Part shown: positions 49,804-63,118 of the stretch, piece by piece | How positions within the stretch are numbered: the stretch's first letter is position 1 | Layout: the number at the start of each line of letters is the position of its first letter | From: Archilochus colubris | Lineage: Eukaryota; Chordata; Aves; Apodiformes; Trochilidae | Assembly (NCBI GenBank): GCA_023079485.1 | Contig: CM041084.1 | Location: forward strand, 128,972,792 to 129,036,791 | Reading direction: 5' to 3' | DNA: 64,000 bases | Made by a program: the position numbers and the translations under genes | The notes under the pieces: model-generated | What the model saw: only the letters and a program-made list of their open reading frames with translations | The model's database searches: none | What the model was told of the DNA's origin: nothing

Positions 49804-51241
49804 AATAGACAGTGTTTCATATTCCACATAAATAAGAGGTAAAGTGGAGCACATGGAAGCCAGCAGTATCACATGACATAAGGTGATGCAAAAGGCTTTG
49901 AATGCTTTCTTTTACCACTAATATCAGAGTATTTAATTAGGTGACAATGAATAAAAAGTGTGTAGCTATCTAGACTGTCATTTCAGGAATCAAAAATCAG
50001 GAGAGGGAATGGCTGCTGGTGTTGGGCAGACTCATCCTGCATTCACATACCCACCAATATTTAACAGAAGAATATTAACAAAGAAAGCCTCAGAGTGAAA
50101 TACCCAAACAGCTCATAAAATGAACAGCACTTTTTCTTGATGCAAATACAATGGCTTTAGCTTGATTCTTTCCTTAAGCTGATGTAAGAGGACAAATTAG
50201 CTCATGATCCTGTACTTGAACTGACAGCACTGTGGCTTCAAACAACTTGTCCTGGGACAAGGGGAATTATATCAGATTTTCCTTCACCCCACTCCCAGAC
50301 TGATTCCACTGGGAAGGAATTAAGTTTGAAACTACAGTGATCTTCTAGCACAACCTTCAAACAGGCTGGTACAGACATTCTCCAATTGGTCAACCATTTG
50401 CTTAGGTTGGCACTTGCCAAAAAAAGATGACATAGAACCCTGATGGGCTTTCTGTACTCTGGCTTATTTTTATGGCCTCCTGGTCAACTAACTTGGAAAG
50501 TTTTCTATGGAGGGGTAGAGAAAGGTGTTCTCTTGGTCTGACCCATGGTCTTGCTGCAGCAGGAGTGAAATAGGCACTGCCAGGGCCTGATGAAGGATGG
50601 TGGGAACCTCAGTGTTGTTTATATGCCCCCAGATCCTCAATATTCCAGGCAAATGGTTCACTGCTCCTTTGTTTTCCCAAAGAGAGGGAAACCAGCTTTT
50701 CCAGCTTTCCTTCCCAGGAAGATATCTGTCATTAGCATAAGTTAGTCAGTTGCCAGTTATCAGAAGGAGGCTGAAAGGTGTCCTGAATCAGAGACAAAAC
50801 AAGAAAGAGGGCAAGTGAGAAACATCACCAGTCCTGGATCCAAGCATTGAGCCAGCCAGCAGGGGAGGGTTGATGTTAATTAGAGTCCCCAAGCCCACCA
50901 GTGCAGCTCCTCAGGTTATAGACTTGTTTCACTTAATAAACGTGGTTGAGAAATAACAGATTGAAGCAGACCTCTGCCCAGTCCCTATCTTTGTCAGACC
51001 CCAGGCCAGACCCTATCTGTCTCCTTCCTCTCCAGTAATCCCTTTGGAAATGTTAATGGATTTGGCTAAGGGGGGATTGCAAAGGTCATTTGGCACCTGC
51101 TCCCTTCGAAGCAGGTGGGGAGGCTCTGATGGAGGGGATTCCTCCATCTGGTCCCTTACACCCTCCTATGAAGACCTCAGTGTGGTGCATGGTCTATTAT
51201 CTTCCATTTGGCCCTCACCAAACTGTTATTTTCCAGAGAGT
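49804..51241. other. Unique non-coding DNA
   Basis: No gene or mobile element recognised between two CR1 copies. The short frames here lack motifs. Confidence 0.55.
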
Positions 51242-51845
51242 TTCATAGAATCATAGAATGTCAGGATCATCTCAAGGATCATCTGGTCCAACCCTTCTAA
51301 TATTATTGTTTATATGATATGTCTCAGCACCCCGTCGAGCTGAGACTTAAAACCTTCCCAAGTGGGGGAATCCACCACTTCCCCTGGGAGACCATTCCAA
51401 TGTCTGACTGTCCTCAGAATGAAAAATTTTCCTCTTGTGTTCAAATGGAATCTCCCCAGGAGAAACTTGTGTCCATTGTTCCCTGCCTTGTTCCTTGTAA
51501 ATGGGGACATAGGGACAATTCTTTGTAGCTACCCTTTAAGTACTGGAACATTGCAATACAGTCTTCTCTAAGCCTTCTCTTCTCAAGGCTGAACAGACCT
51601 AGTTTTCTCAGCTTCTCCTCATATGGCAGGTGCTCTAGTCCTCTGATCATCCTTGTGGCTCTTCTCTGGAACCTCTCCACCCTATCTGTACCCTTTCTGT
51701 ACAGCAGGGACCAAAACAGGATGCAACACTCCAGGTGGAGTCTGACAAGCACCGAGTAGAGTGGTATGATGACTTCTTTGTCTCTGATGGTGATGCTCTT
51801 GTTGATGCAACCCAGCATCCTCTTGGTTTGTGGTTCATCCTGGTG
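51242..51845 (-). mobile_element. CR1-like LINE 3' fragment, divergent subfamily
   Basis: The plus strand starts with TTCATAGAATCATAGAATGT, the reverse-complement tail. On minus, ORF2 reads LGCINKSITIRDKEVIIPLY near 51818, then [34 protein letters not shown] and MFQYLKGS. After a frameshift it continues KFLLGRFHLNTRGKFFILRT, VRHWNGLPGEVVDSP. Its AT-rich 3' UTR is nearly the same as that of the copy at 27.7 kb, so the two define one subfamily. The body beyond 51845 is not confidently CR1. It is 5'-truncated and frameshifted. Confidence 0.92.
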
Positions 51846-52744
51846 AATAAGTCAGAAAAAGGTGCTCATTCTGCTGCATCACTCGGAAGAGCTCCTTGGC
51901 ACCTTCTGGGAATGGTTGGCATTGTTAGGAGCACTCTGCTTGCTGTCCCAACTTCTGTGTTTGTGACCCTCAGATCCTCTGCTCCTCTCCCCTTTTCTAG
52001 TCATTATTAGAATAACTTGATGTTTTCACTGCTCTCTTTTTCTCTAACCCCTCTCTTCTGAAGAAGAGCTAATATTTTTTAGGGACATCTTAATGTTTAT
52101 CTTTAAAATAAAAGACGACCAGAAACACAGTTCATAAGCAAATGCTTTGTTAAGAGTAAGCAGAGCAAACATATATAATAACTTCCCACTAACCAATTTT
52201 CAGCTCAGGAAATTTTCTTAAGTTGTTTTTATTTATATATTTAGAAACTCCCAGCTGCTTTCTCTAGCTTTCAAATGTTTGTCAAGTCTTCCTTTGCACA
52301 TACACAGACTTCTTGCATACACAAACATCCCTAGGATGGAGTTCCAGCAATCTGCTTCTACTTGTCGCTCTGAACCTGGCTCTCATAAGCTGACTTTTTG
52401 AGCTCTATTTCTAGCATGTAAAGAGGCAGTGAACAATCAAACCTTTTTCCCTGTGGTGATTTGGTAAACCTTAAGCATACTTTCCTTGTAAGCTGTCATT
52501 CCTTCACACTGAAGTTTCAACTATGTCAGTTGTTGCTTTTATGGAAGTTTTCCATACCTTTGATTACATCTGCTGCTCTTCTCTTGCCCTTTCCTCATAA
52601 GTTCTTTCTTTTGACATGAATGTTTGTGTTTTCTTAACTACCTTAAACCACTGATGTTTTCATGAAACAGTCAATCAGAACACCAAACCCTAGCTACTCC
52701 TGAAAAGCAATAGTCTGTTTAGAGCCCTTGTATGAAGCTAGAAT
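51846..52744. other. Non-coding DNA, possibly degraded repeat
   Basis: No gene recognised. It lies between a CR1 and an ancient repeat in the same strand sense and may hold older retroposon sequence too decayed to identify by eye. Confidence 0.45.
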
Positions 52745-53090
52745 TTTTCTCTTCCCCACACAAATCACATTACATGTATTCAAGTTCAGTTTCATCTGGC
52801 TTTTTATTGCTCAGTTTCCTTGGGTTGCAGTCTTCCTGTGGTTCACCAAGCTGTGTCTATCTGTTATATCTTAAGTAACTGTGCATCATCAGCAACCTAT
52901 GTCACTTTGCTGTTAACCCCTCTTTCCAGATCATGTATGAACAAGGTGAACAGCACAGATTCCCACACAGAAACACCAGTGGTGACTTTGTTCTGTCACA
53001 AAGACTGGCTATTTATTGATCCCTTTTGTTGTCCAGGTTTTAGCAAATTATTTATTTGTTCCATGACCATTACTCTTATGCAAGTGATCA
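52745..53090 (-). repeat. Ancient amniote retroposon fragment (family not named)
   Basis: The plus strand carries a chain of phrases familiar from an old, widespread amniote interspersed repeat: CAGTTTCATCTGGCTTTTTA, TGCATCATCAGCAACCTATG, CCCCTCTTTCCAGATCATGT, ATGAACAAGGTGAACAGCAC, CCAGTGGTGACTTTGTTCTG and ACTGGCTATTTATTGATCCC. In better copies from other reptiles these read approximately 'tttcatctgccattttgttgcccag', 'tatcatctgcaaactttgcc', 'cagatcatttatgaa' and 'ctgaccatttattcctaccc'. I recognise the repeat but cannot give its database name. The strand is assigned by that usual reading and is uncertain. Confidence 0.6.
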
Positions 53091-53159
53091 CAAGGCAGAG
53101 GGAGGGACTAGGAGGGTTAAGTAAAACAATACAAAACTCCTGAGGAAAAAATACATGAG

Positions 53160-53800
53160 GAAGAGCCAGTAATGTACACTTGCAATCTAGAAAGTCAGTC
53201 ATACCCTGGGCTGCATGGAAAGACACATGACAAACAGGTTGAGGGAGGTAATTCTGCCCCTCTGCTCCAGTCTCACAAAACGCCACCTGGAGTACTGTGT
53301 TCAGCTCTGGAATCTTTTGAAGGAGAGTTCCATCCAAGACAGGATATGGATCCGTTGAAGTAGGTTCAGACAAAGGCCACAAACATGATCAGAGGGGCTA
53401 AGACACCTCTCGTATGAAGACAGGCTGAAATAGTTGGGGTTGTTCAGCCTGGAGAAGAGGAGGCTCTGGGAAGACTTTATTGCAATTTTCCAGTACCAAA
53501 AGTATACTTAGTATATTTATAAGAAAGATGGGGACAGAATTTTTAACAGGGCTTGTTGCCACAGGACAAGCAGTAATGATTTTAAACTAAAAGAAGGTAG
53601 ATTCAGACTAGATATATAGAAGACATTTTTTATGAGGAGTGTGAAAACACTGGAACAGGTTGCACAAAGAGGTTGTAGATGCTTCATCCCTGAAAACATT
53701 CAAGGTCAGGTTGGACAGGGCTCTGAGCAACCTGAACTAGTTGAATTTGCCCCTGCTTATTGCAGGGGGATTGGAATAGATGATCTTTAGAGGCTCTCTG
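53160..53800 (+). mobile_element. CR1 LINE 3' fragment, about 640 bp
   Basis: The plus strand encodes worn ORF2: near 53224, MTNRLREVILPLCSSLTKRH then LEYCVQLW. Further on come the nucleotide phrase for [13 protein letters not shown] sequence (GGTTGTTCAGCCTGGAGAAG at 53440-53459) and the segment GGAACAGGTTGCACAAAGAG. The 3' UTR shows TTGCAGGGGGATTGGAATAG and ATGATCTTTAGAGGCTCTCT. The octamer tail is missing; an A run replaces it. It carries many stops and frameshifts and is older than the 62 kb copy. Confidence 0.92.
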
Positions 53801-56800
53801 AAAAAAAAGGGCCAAGAAAGAAAGCTGTTTAGAATGGCTTTGAAAATTACTGTTTGTCTTCCTTCACTTGACTACTCAGACACATAGAAAATACATTCCT
53901 TTTTCTAAACTGCTCGTATCCAATCCATTTCAATTGGGAATAAAATGTTACAGTTTTGAGGATGTGAAGAGAAATTGAGTACAACAGAGAATACATTCTT
54001 TTCTTTGAAGACAGTCTTCACCAACACTTACTTGGAAAAAATAGAAAATAAACAAGTAGACCTGAAAAATCTCTATATATTAAAGAAGGAAGTACTTCTC
54101 AAGAGGTTCTTCCAATATTAAAATCTCTTCTCCCAAGGAGGAGACTTCTATTTCCAGTAGTGACACTGACTCAGAGTGAGCAGCTAATACACAATAAAAT
54201 GGGAAAAGACACACTTGTCAGCTTCCCAAAAGCTGACCTTAAACCCATAGAGCTTCTAATTCAAGCAGTAATTAAAGTTGTTAAAGACATAGTAGAAAAA
54301 CTAGCAGACCAAAAGTAGAATATTTCACTGCTGAACTTAATGGATTACTTCTTCTCTAGGACTGTAGAAAAGCTCTTCTTGCTTCTAATTGGTACTGTAG
54401 AAACAAACTTGAATGAGTTTGATACTGTCTAAATGTAACAACTGTGGGTGGACCAAATTCAGTTCAAATAGTTTCAGAACAGTGTGACAAAACAAATTTA
54501 AAAAAACCAAAACAACCAAACAAAAAACCCACAAACCAACCAACCAACCAAAATAAAAAACATGTCTAAAAATGATAGTTGGAAAAAGAAGTGTTGGCAA
54601 TACGTGTGCGATGGTGAGTTTGCAGAGGTAAAATTATCCCCACTGACTGAAAGGTTGTCTCCATACAGCCAAGCCTATGGTGATTATGTGTCCAGATTTT
54701 AATGAGTATCTAATATAATCATCCTTCCTTACTTGCTGAATGAGATGTAGTGTACAGTTCTGGGTGAAGTTTTTCTTGGATCCTCTTGCTGGTCTATCAA
54801 GGCTATTGGAGTTGTGGCAGTTTGAGACCTCCACCTGCTCTTCACTCCTCACTGGGATAAGGAGCTGTGACACTGTTATGGAGAACTGAAACTCACACTC
54901 AGAGTGTGCAACCATGCTTAGGAAAATAAATCCATTCTCTCATGATTCATTATAAACCCATAATCCAGTGGTTCTTTCACCCGAACCTGGTGTACTCACA
55001 GACTGACTAAATACCAGCCTACTCTCTGTCAGAAACTGATACACAGCAGTCACTTTGAGTAAGCATTTCTGAATCATTGTTATCTATCTCATGTGGCCAA
55101 TGTGGAAGCAAGAATATAGTACATATTTATGGCTCAGAAGTTCCATAGCCTGAAGGTAAAGAAACACAAGCTACAGAAATTCAATAAAAAGGGTATACAG
55201 AGACTTGCACTCACCAATATAACCATGCTGACTTCCCAAGCTTGATGTCTGCATTAATAATGTCTTTGTATGCTTTCTAAACCTGCAACAAGCCAGAAGT
55301 TTTGTAAAATGTGTATACAATTGATGATGTCTATATTTAATGTGAGCATATTACTACTGCCAAAGTGTTGTGTTTCCAGGCAGTAGTACTAAAAAGTAGT
55401 TTTATTCTGCCTAAAGGAGGAGCCAACAGCATTTCCAAAAATTCACCGACCAACAGGATAAGCAGGAAAAAAAGAGTTTCCATTAAGTTTCCACAGAAGA
55501 TCTTGATTAAAACTTAAGGAACATCTATACTTAAATCCTAAAACCTGACTCCTAAAAGTATCAAGATTGAGAACAGCAAAGAAAACATGATTCAGAAGGC
55601 TGTGGGGCTTCCTAAGAAGGCATGGCCCCATCCTGGTGGACAGATCTCAGGTAAGGTTTATATTTCAAATCAAGGCTAATTCTAAGAGTATGCAGATACT
55701 GTTCTCAACACTGAGGGCCTATCTACATGTGACAATATCTTAGGATACTTAATGAGAGATGATGGGTAAGTAGTATTTGGTATAATTAAATGTGGTTGTT
55801 TTCTGCACCTTTCATGCCAGTTTCCAGTCTAAAGCTTGATGTTAAGTATGGATAATACAGCTTCTCTTTGAAATATTGTTAAACTTTTCTATTGCTGAAA
55901 GCAAGATTAAAGGAAATTGTCTGCCCAGAGACCGTGGACCCAAAGCAGTGTATGGAGCCTCACTGACCCATATCCAGAGAAATGCTGAGGAGAGAGATGG
56001 AACTGAGAGCATTTTCTACCAAACTACACAGACAAGTGTCAAGCTGTAGGATGGAAGAAACTGAAGATGCTGATGGATACTCCATGGCTCAAGAGTATCT
56101 CTAATCACAGACTAGCACAAGATCTGAACATTACCCCAAAATCAAAAAATTGGAAATCCCTCTGGTTTCATTGATTTCAGAGTTTGCAAGGTCTCTTAGA
56201 GGTGCTTCTGGAAAGCAGTATTGTGAAAAACTGAAAGAAACTGGTGTTGAGCCAAGAAAAATAATTCCTTTACATCATAGAAACATAATCCAAAGCACAC
56301 TGTGAAAGAAATTCTCTTCATCTACAAGGCAAGTAAATATTAAATAGAAGTACAGCATTAATACAGACTAAATAGTAAAGCTGATGTTTGAAAAGTTCAA
56401 ACTGAAGGAAGTAACAGCCCCCTCCTATTTTTTTCCTTTTAAAATCAGAGATAGTTTTGATAGAAACTGATGGCACCAAAGAACTGCTTAGTAGTAGGAA
56501 ATCTTTTCTTATCTAGCTGCAGAGAGTCATGTTTTACAACAGAATCTGGATATTCTATGCACACACATATTAATGAACAGATATGCAGACTCACAAACTA
56601 CTGATACAATTAATCCTGATGACTTGGAATGATGGAAAGTAGGAAAAAGATTTCTTTCATAACCATTACTTTGTATTTGCATGGAATAAACAGGTGCAAT
56701 ATTGACATGACAACCCAGAAAGCAGGTGTTTTAATTAAAGCAACCATAGGAAGGATCATTTGCAACGTCTCAACAACCATAGTTAACTGATTTCTGTGTC

Positions 56801-58308
56801 TCAGTGTTAATGGAGCTCATTTAGGAGAAATAAGAACATTCAGAAAACACTTCCAGTCAATTGTTTTCTCTCTCCCAGCTTGTAGGGTTACCACAGAATA
56901 CACATTATGCCTCCAACATAGCCTAAGTCCACATTAGAAAGTCCCATTCATTGCACCTACAGACTTTATTGCCTTAATTCACATTCAGTAGTTACTTATT
57001 ATGCAAAGAACTGAGCATTAAGAAGACCTCACCGTGGCAGCTGGGTACTATATAAGCTGTGTGGAGGCTCTCTCTACACAGATGGAATTCACCCTCAAGA
57101 TATGGGTCCATGGAGACCTTCTACCTCCATGTCAGGGATGCAGTCCAAAAAATGATGGTCCTGTGTTGAGCTCTTTCCAAAGGCTGTGGCAAAAGGAGGA
57201 CAGGCCAGTCTAGTTCTAAGGACCTCACAGAAGGACTGCAGCTGCTCCTTAACCACTCCAAGCATAGCTAATACTGGTGTGGGGAGATGGACTTCTGTTT
57301 GCCAGGAAACAGGCAACCAAGCAAGCAAGCTGTTCTAGAAAGACCTACATGGAAAAAAGAAAAATGGCCATTATATGAGTTTCCTCAACTGCATTTTTGT
57401 TCAAGTATTCACTGTTTCTGTTGGCCCCAATCCAAGCTATAGAAAACAGGCTTTCATGCCACAAAACCACCATCATAAATACAATTTCCCTGAAAAAAAT
57501 CCAGCACGGACAAGGACTGAATTATCAGAAAGACTGAAATAATAATTCTGAACATTGCACTTCTATTAAATAACTAATTCTGATGAGATTATGCAAATTG
57601 AGACAGAGAGTTCATATTACTGAGTGGAGATGATTTGCCTAGAGATATTGTGGTGGTTCTGCTATGACCTCTTCTATCAGCCCATGCCTTAGGGACTCCC
57701 ACCTATGATGCAATGAAAGGTCAGCTCCTGGTGAAGCAGCACATGAACCCCAGCTGATGACAATGAGGTGTTAATAAAAACAGACATTCAATTTTTCTTT
57801 TATTTAATGTCTTAGGGTAGCAGCAGTGGAAATGCAGCAACTACTACATGAGCTGGAGAGTCATCCAGGGAGTGAGGTGGGACAGGTAGCTGGGAGACAC
57901 CACCACCATAGCTGACCCAAAGGCACCCACCCTTGTTGCGAAGCAAAGTCTGTGAGCCAGACCCTCATAACTTAGCTCATAGAGGGGAATAAATACTCAG
58001 GAAAGTGTCTGTCTGCCATCTGAACCCTCCCTGTGGGCTGAGGGGTGTCATTTCTTGGGAGGTTATTTTTGTTAGATAACCTCCAGGGTTTCATGCTTCC
58101 TTGTGCTTGCAGTAGGAGGCCAATGGGAAATGGGAACCTCATCATCATCATCCTCATGCCAGCTCTGCAGCCCTTGTTTGTGAAGTAAATCTTATACTAA
58201 TCATGTAACATGCTGCAGCCTTTTAGAATATGATTTTTTTAAGATAGCTGTAACCTGCACTTCTCCTGGGTTTCAGCTATCGCTGAGGTTGATTTAATAT
58301 TCTTCCTA
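53801..58308. other. Unique non-coding DNA
   Basis: About 4.5 kb without a supported gene. An A/C-rich simple stretch sits at 54488-54560. Open frames are at most about 93 codons and lack motifs. Confidence 0.55.
54488..54560. repeat. A/C-rich low-complexity tract with (CCAA)n
   Basis: Adenine and cytosine dominate for about 70 bp, including four CCAA units at 54536-54551. It is simple sequence with no gene content. Confidence 0.85.
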
Positions 58309-58322
58309 AAAAAAAAAAAAAA
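58309..58322. repeat. Short poly(A) run
   Basis: About 14 consecutive A residues, with a T run of 16 or more about 130 bases downstream (58446-58463). Both are simple sequence. Confidence 0.85.
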
Positions 58323-61300
58323 GTGGTATTTCAACTAAGTTAAAATGTTTGGCCATGGAACCTTTTTCCTTTTTTTAAAAAGCCATTATTTCCGTTAGAA
58401 AAGCAGTAATATTCATCCGTAAGCCTTTTTATCCAGACTATTTGATTTTTTTTTTTTTTTTTTCACAAAAACTCAAAGCTCTCTGTGGGGTTAGTTCTCT
58501 GCATTTTATAACCAGATCTGATTATCTGAAGCCTGCTTTCTCTGGAAAGGTAGTATATTCTTTAAACCCTTTTGTCCCATAAGTATTTCTGTTTCACTTT
58601 ATATTATCTTCCTTTTGACAGCTTTTTTTCTATAGGAGTTCTCAGGGTTATGATGCTTGTCTCATTGTTCTCATTCCAGTGCCGAGATCCGTGTCAGAAA
58701 CTTCTACAACAAAGAATCCTTTATGTAGCTCAAACATTTGTTACCCTCTGAATCCCACTTTTCTGCTTTTTGCAAGCCAGTGCTGCCTCATTGTCCCTTG
58801 CAGCTGCACCCATTTACAAGCCTCTCCCTTCTATTAGGATGGTGCCCCCCGGATTGCTTTGGGATTATTCCCAAATCAAATTGTGTGATTTCCCTCATGT
58901 TTTGCCTTCATGGATATTTATTAACAATCACCAGCATGTGATGTTGACATACAAACCAGAAACAGGCCCACCCTCAGTTCAGGGCTGTAGTTTTTTAGAA
59001 ATGTCTGCATATATCATTCAAGACACCACTGTGACTTGAATGGAATGGTACTACTCATGTGTATAAAGTTGCTCACCTGTATAAGAGTTTGCAAGAGTCT
59101 GGCCTAAATAAAGGGAAAAAAATATTCAGATTGTTCACAGCAGGACCACAACATGAATATCTGCTTAAGCAGATTTTTCCTTCCGTGTTTCTTCCTTCCC
59201 CAACCTGTCACCATCTCATTACACCTACCCTGGCTTATGACTTCTGTGACACTTCTCATATGAGTTATTCCAGTGTGCCTGCAGGACAGGAGGATACCCT
59301 TTCATTAGCTTGGAGGCATCTATCCTTTTTTTGTCCTTGAGTAGCCTTGAGAAGTTTCTGACCACTGTGACAATACTGACAAAGAAGCAAGACCAGGACA
59401 CAGACTGTACAGTATTTTCAAACCAAAATTCCATGAACTCTGAATACCCTAGAAGAAAACACATTAATGATATGTTTGAGTGATACCTTTTGAATGCACC
59501 TGTTTCTTTATTCTTTCTATCTGAGATTTTCCACCCTTCAATGCTGCCCAGGAAGGTAAAAGAAGACCTTACTTATTCCATATTAATACTGGACAAATTG
59601 AATAAGAAATGGCAGAACTGTGAGATACACCAGTGAGCACTTAGATGATCAAGCTGCACCTTATGAAGTCAACTTGCTTAGCCTTTAGGTGCTTTCTTTG
59701 CTTCATCTGCATATCTGACACTATTAGAAAATACTTCTTTGTTTCAGAATTGTAAATTAAATGACAATACCCAGCTGGGAAACACTGGCCAATGTATATT
59801 GCTAACACCATCCAGTGGATAATCAACCACGTGCAGAAAAATGAGAGAGGCAAAAAGAGAATCTTGTGCTCTCATGTGTGTGTATGTCAATCAATGCACT
59901 TTTGACTAGACCTCTGAACATCAAATAAATAATGTGATTCAACAGGTAAATTAGTAAATATTACACATTCCAGTGCACAATTTTTTTTCATATGCATGAA
60001 GAACACAGACCAAGTATTCTCTCAGTGAGAGAGGAAGAGCTCAAAGCAAGGTTTTCCTATCTTGAAGAGGGCAAATTATGACAATCTGTGAGAAAATGTT
60101 ACTTTAAAGCACCCTTAAGGCAGCTGTCCCTGTCACAGTGTTTCTTTTATCCAGAACTTCCCTGCATGTAAAGCAAAACATCTGCTTTTGTTTCATCACT
60201 GATGGCACCTATAATTATTGGCAATTACTCTTCTTCCAGTTCAAAGCTGTTTGGCATTTATTTTAAAGGTGGCAACGTTAGAAAAGGCAAAAATGACTTA
60301 TCTTTTGAGCAGGCTCCAAATGTCACATTGTGAAAGATGTTTTATCATCAGCATATGGCATCTGTCTGGGCTCCTTAAAGAAGTCTCTAGCTGGAAAAGA
60401 AATGTTCTCTAAGCAGAATTTTTGTGTCTCCAGGTTTTAGACAGCCTTGACTGAAACACCATTCTGAACATTATTTACCTTCAACTTAATTTGATCCTCA
60501 GGAATTTACACGTAGTTTAAAGTTTCAGAATAAATTCCTCAACTAACTCCTCATTAAATTTACTTGAAGGGTTCTTTTATGATTAAAACAAGCTGGTTCC
60601 CAGAAGACTGTATCTGCATAAATGTACACATTAGTCTTTAAGACTGCCCACATCCTGGTACTGTGGTTGCCTGTGTTTTTTAATGACGAGTGAACTCCAC
60701 AGTGTATTTGCTGTGCCAGGAATCAAGACATTTTCAGAATGCTGCCAAATAAGGAATTTATTTGAGCATTTATTAGGGCTTTCTTATTTTGTATTCTACA
60801 TTTTGTTAAAAAACATTTTTTTTCTCAAGACATTATAGTTTATTATACCAACTGTAGTTGGTAATGAAACGGGCACAAGAGGAGCTGAACTGTGCAGTGA
60901 TGGATGCTATGGTAACTAGAGCAGGTATGAAAAATGCTTTCAAACAGATTATGTAAGTCAGAAAAATTATAACAAGAAAAAGGCTAATTAGCAATTTAAG
61001 TAGACACCTTTGACTCAAGAAGTGAAGGGCTCTGGAATGCTAGCAGCTGATACTGTTACAGCTTATTTGAAAGTGCTTTTAATTTGTTGTGGGCTGTTTC
61101 ACTACAATTCAAGGAAAACAAACTTAAATTCGTGCTAGTTTTTTGCCAGTTTCTTCCAGGATACATCCAGGCTTCTGCAGCAAAAGACCTGCCAGGAAAA
61201 GAAGCTGTGGCAATGGAAAGAAGCAGCCAGCCAACTATGGCCACACAATTACTGGTGACCCAGCTAATGATAAAGATGGCACTGCTTTCAGGGAAGAGCC

Positions 61301-62235
61301 ATGGGCATGAAGGTTGAAGAAACAGTGACTTTAATGTGTTCACCCAGCAAATCTAGCCCAAGGATTTTCTAACTTTAAATACATCTCTAGCTTCAGAAAA
61401 TTCAATTTAGTGCAGCACCATAGCTCGTTCACCCTTCATGTCTTCTACAAGCACAAATGACCAGGCTAAACTGAGGAAGTACACCTTAGATGTCTTGTCC
61501 TCTTGTGTTTCTTTCAGAAGTTATTTGCTTATTTCTAGAGAAGTGTATACCTTCTATAGACCTTCTATGAACACATATACCTTTGTGTCTTTGGATTCCT
61601 CCAGTACTTGATTTTCAGGATGTGTTGGGCAGCTGTCCTTGGTTTAGTCTCCTTTGTGTTCCAAATAACACAAATCTTCTTTCATCTCCTCTAAAGAACA
61701 TGGGTATATAAGAGTTGATATAAATATCATCATTTTCTCACAGTGCTGTGTGAGAATATTAATTTCTGTTGTGAAGATCAAATGCCAAAAGACTAGGAAA
61801 AAAGTACATTCTAGTGTTTTATGGCAAGGCCCCACAGAGACTACCTCCTAGACTATAAAAGTCAGAAGATACATTGTGCTTTTGGTGTATATGACCATCA
61901 GTGCCTCACACACTGAGAGTGGCTTGGAGACAGCAGCTTTGCTTTGCATATACAGTGCCATCAGCACCCACTTGGAATTTATGCTCTTGATGAGTATCTT
62001 CAAATATTGCTCTCGATGGACAGCTTTTAATGGCTTGGCTGAGCACCCTCCAGCAGGGTTTACTTTACTTGATGGCATACTCCATCCTCATTGCAGTCCA
62101 ACATATAGTTTGCAAGGCTGCTTAGCCAAAGCCATTTGAGAAGGTTGGTTACAGATTATGAAAATGGCCTGAGACCAAAAGACTAGACAGAGACATCTCT
62201 GAGAAGCTTACAGATCCCCACTGATGTTGCATGTT
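58323..62235. other. Unique non-coding DNA
   Basis: No gene, RNA gene or mobile element recognised in about 3.9 kb, apart from the T run near 58446-58463. Frames such as 93 codons at 59059-59340 and 95 on minus at 61056-61343 show no domain. Confidence 0.55.
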
Positions 62236-63118
62236 GAGGGATGCCCCTGGCTGACACACCAGAAGGCTGTGCTGCCATTCAGAGAGACTTAGACAGGCTG
62301 GAGAGTTGGGCAGAGAGAAACATGATGAAATTCAACAAGGGGAAGTGTAGAGTTTTGCATTTGGGGAAGAACAACCCGATGTCCCAGTATAGGTTGGGGC
62401 TGACCTGCTGGAGAGCAGTGTAGGTGAAAGAGACCTGGGGGTCCTGGTAGACAAGAGGATGACCATGAGCCAGCAATGTGCCCTTGTGGCCAAGAAGGCC
62501 AATGGCATCCTGGGGTGCATTAGAAAGGGTGTAGTTAGTAGGTCAAGAGAGGTTCTCCTCCCCCTCTATTCTGCATTGGTGAGGCCGCACCTGGAGTATT
62601 GTGTCCAGTTCTGGGCCCCTCAGTTCAAGAAGGACAGGGAAGTGCTTGAAAGAGTCCAGCGCAGAGCTACTAAGATGATTAAGGGAGTGGAACATCTCCC
62701 TTCTGAGGAAAGGCTGAGGGAGCTGGGTCTCTTTAGTTTGGAGAAAGGAGACTGAGGGGTGACCTCATCAATGTTTTCAAATATGTAAGGGGTGAGTGTC
62801 AGGGAGATGGAGTTAGGCTTTTCTCAGTGGTGACCAGTGATAGGACAAGGGGTAATGGGTGTAAATTGGAGCACAGGAGGTTCAAGTTGAATATTCGAAA
62901 AAATTTTTTACTGTAAGGGTGACAGAGCCCTGGAACAGGCTGCCCAGGGGGGTCGTGGAGTCTCCTTCACTGGAGACATTCAAAACCCGCCTGGACACGT
63001 TCCTATGCGAAGTGCTCTAGGTGGCCCTGCTCTAGCAGGGGGGGTTGGACTAGATGATCTTTCGAGGTCCCTTCCAACCCCAAGGATTCTATGATTCTAT
63101 GATTCTATGATTCTATGA
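62236..63118 (+). mobile_element. CR1 LINE 3' portion, best preserved copy
   Basis: About 880 bp of CR1. ORF2 starts just after the position of the reverse-transcriptase FADD-type motif, with [19 protein letters not shown] at 62254-62310. It continues with [40 protein letters not shown] and [20 protein letters not shown] to LGLFSLEK, and ends at a TAG at 63018-63020. By comparison with the other copies, only two single-base deletions break the frame, one in the G run near 62396-62399 and one in the A run near 62743-62746. The 3' UTR (AGGGGGGGTTGGACTAGATG) and at least four ATTCTATG-type tail units (to 63118) are intact. The catalytic N-terminal parts are absent, so it cannot move by itself. 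Confidence 0.95.
63086..63118 (+). repeat. CR1 octamer tail (ATTCTATG)n
   Basis: Four nearly perfect ATTCTATG units close the CR1 copy. This is the characteristic 3' terminus recognised in avian CR1 elements and fixes the orientation and 3' end. Confidence 0.95.
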
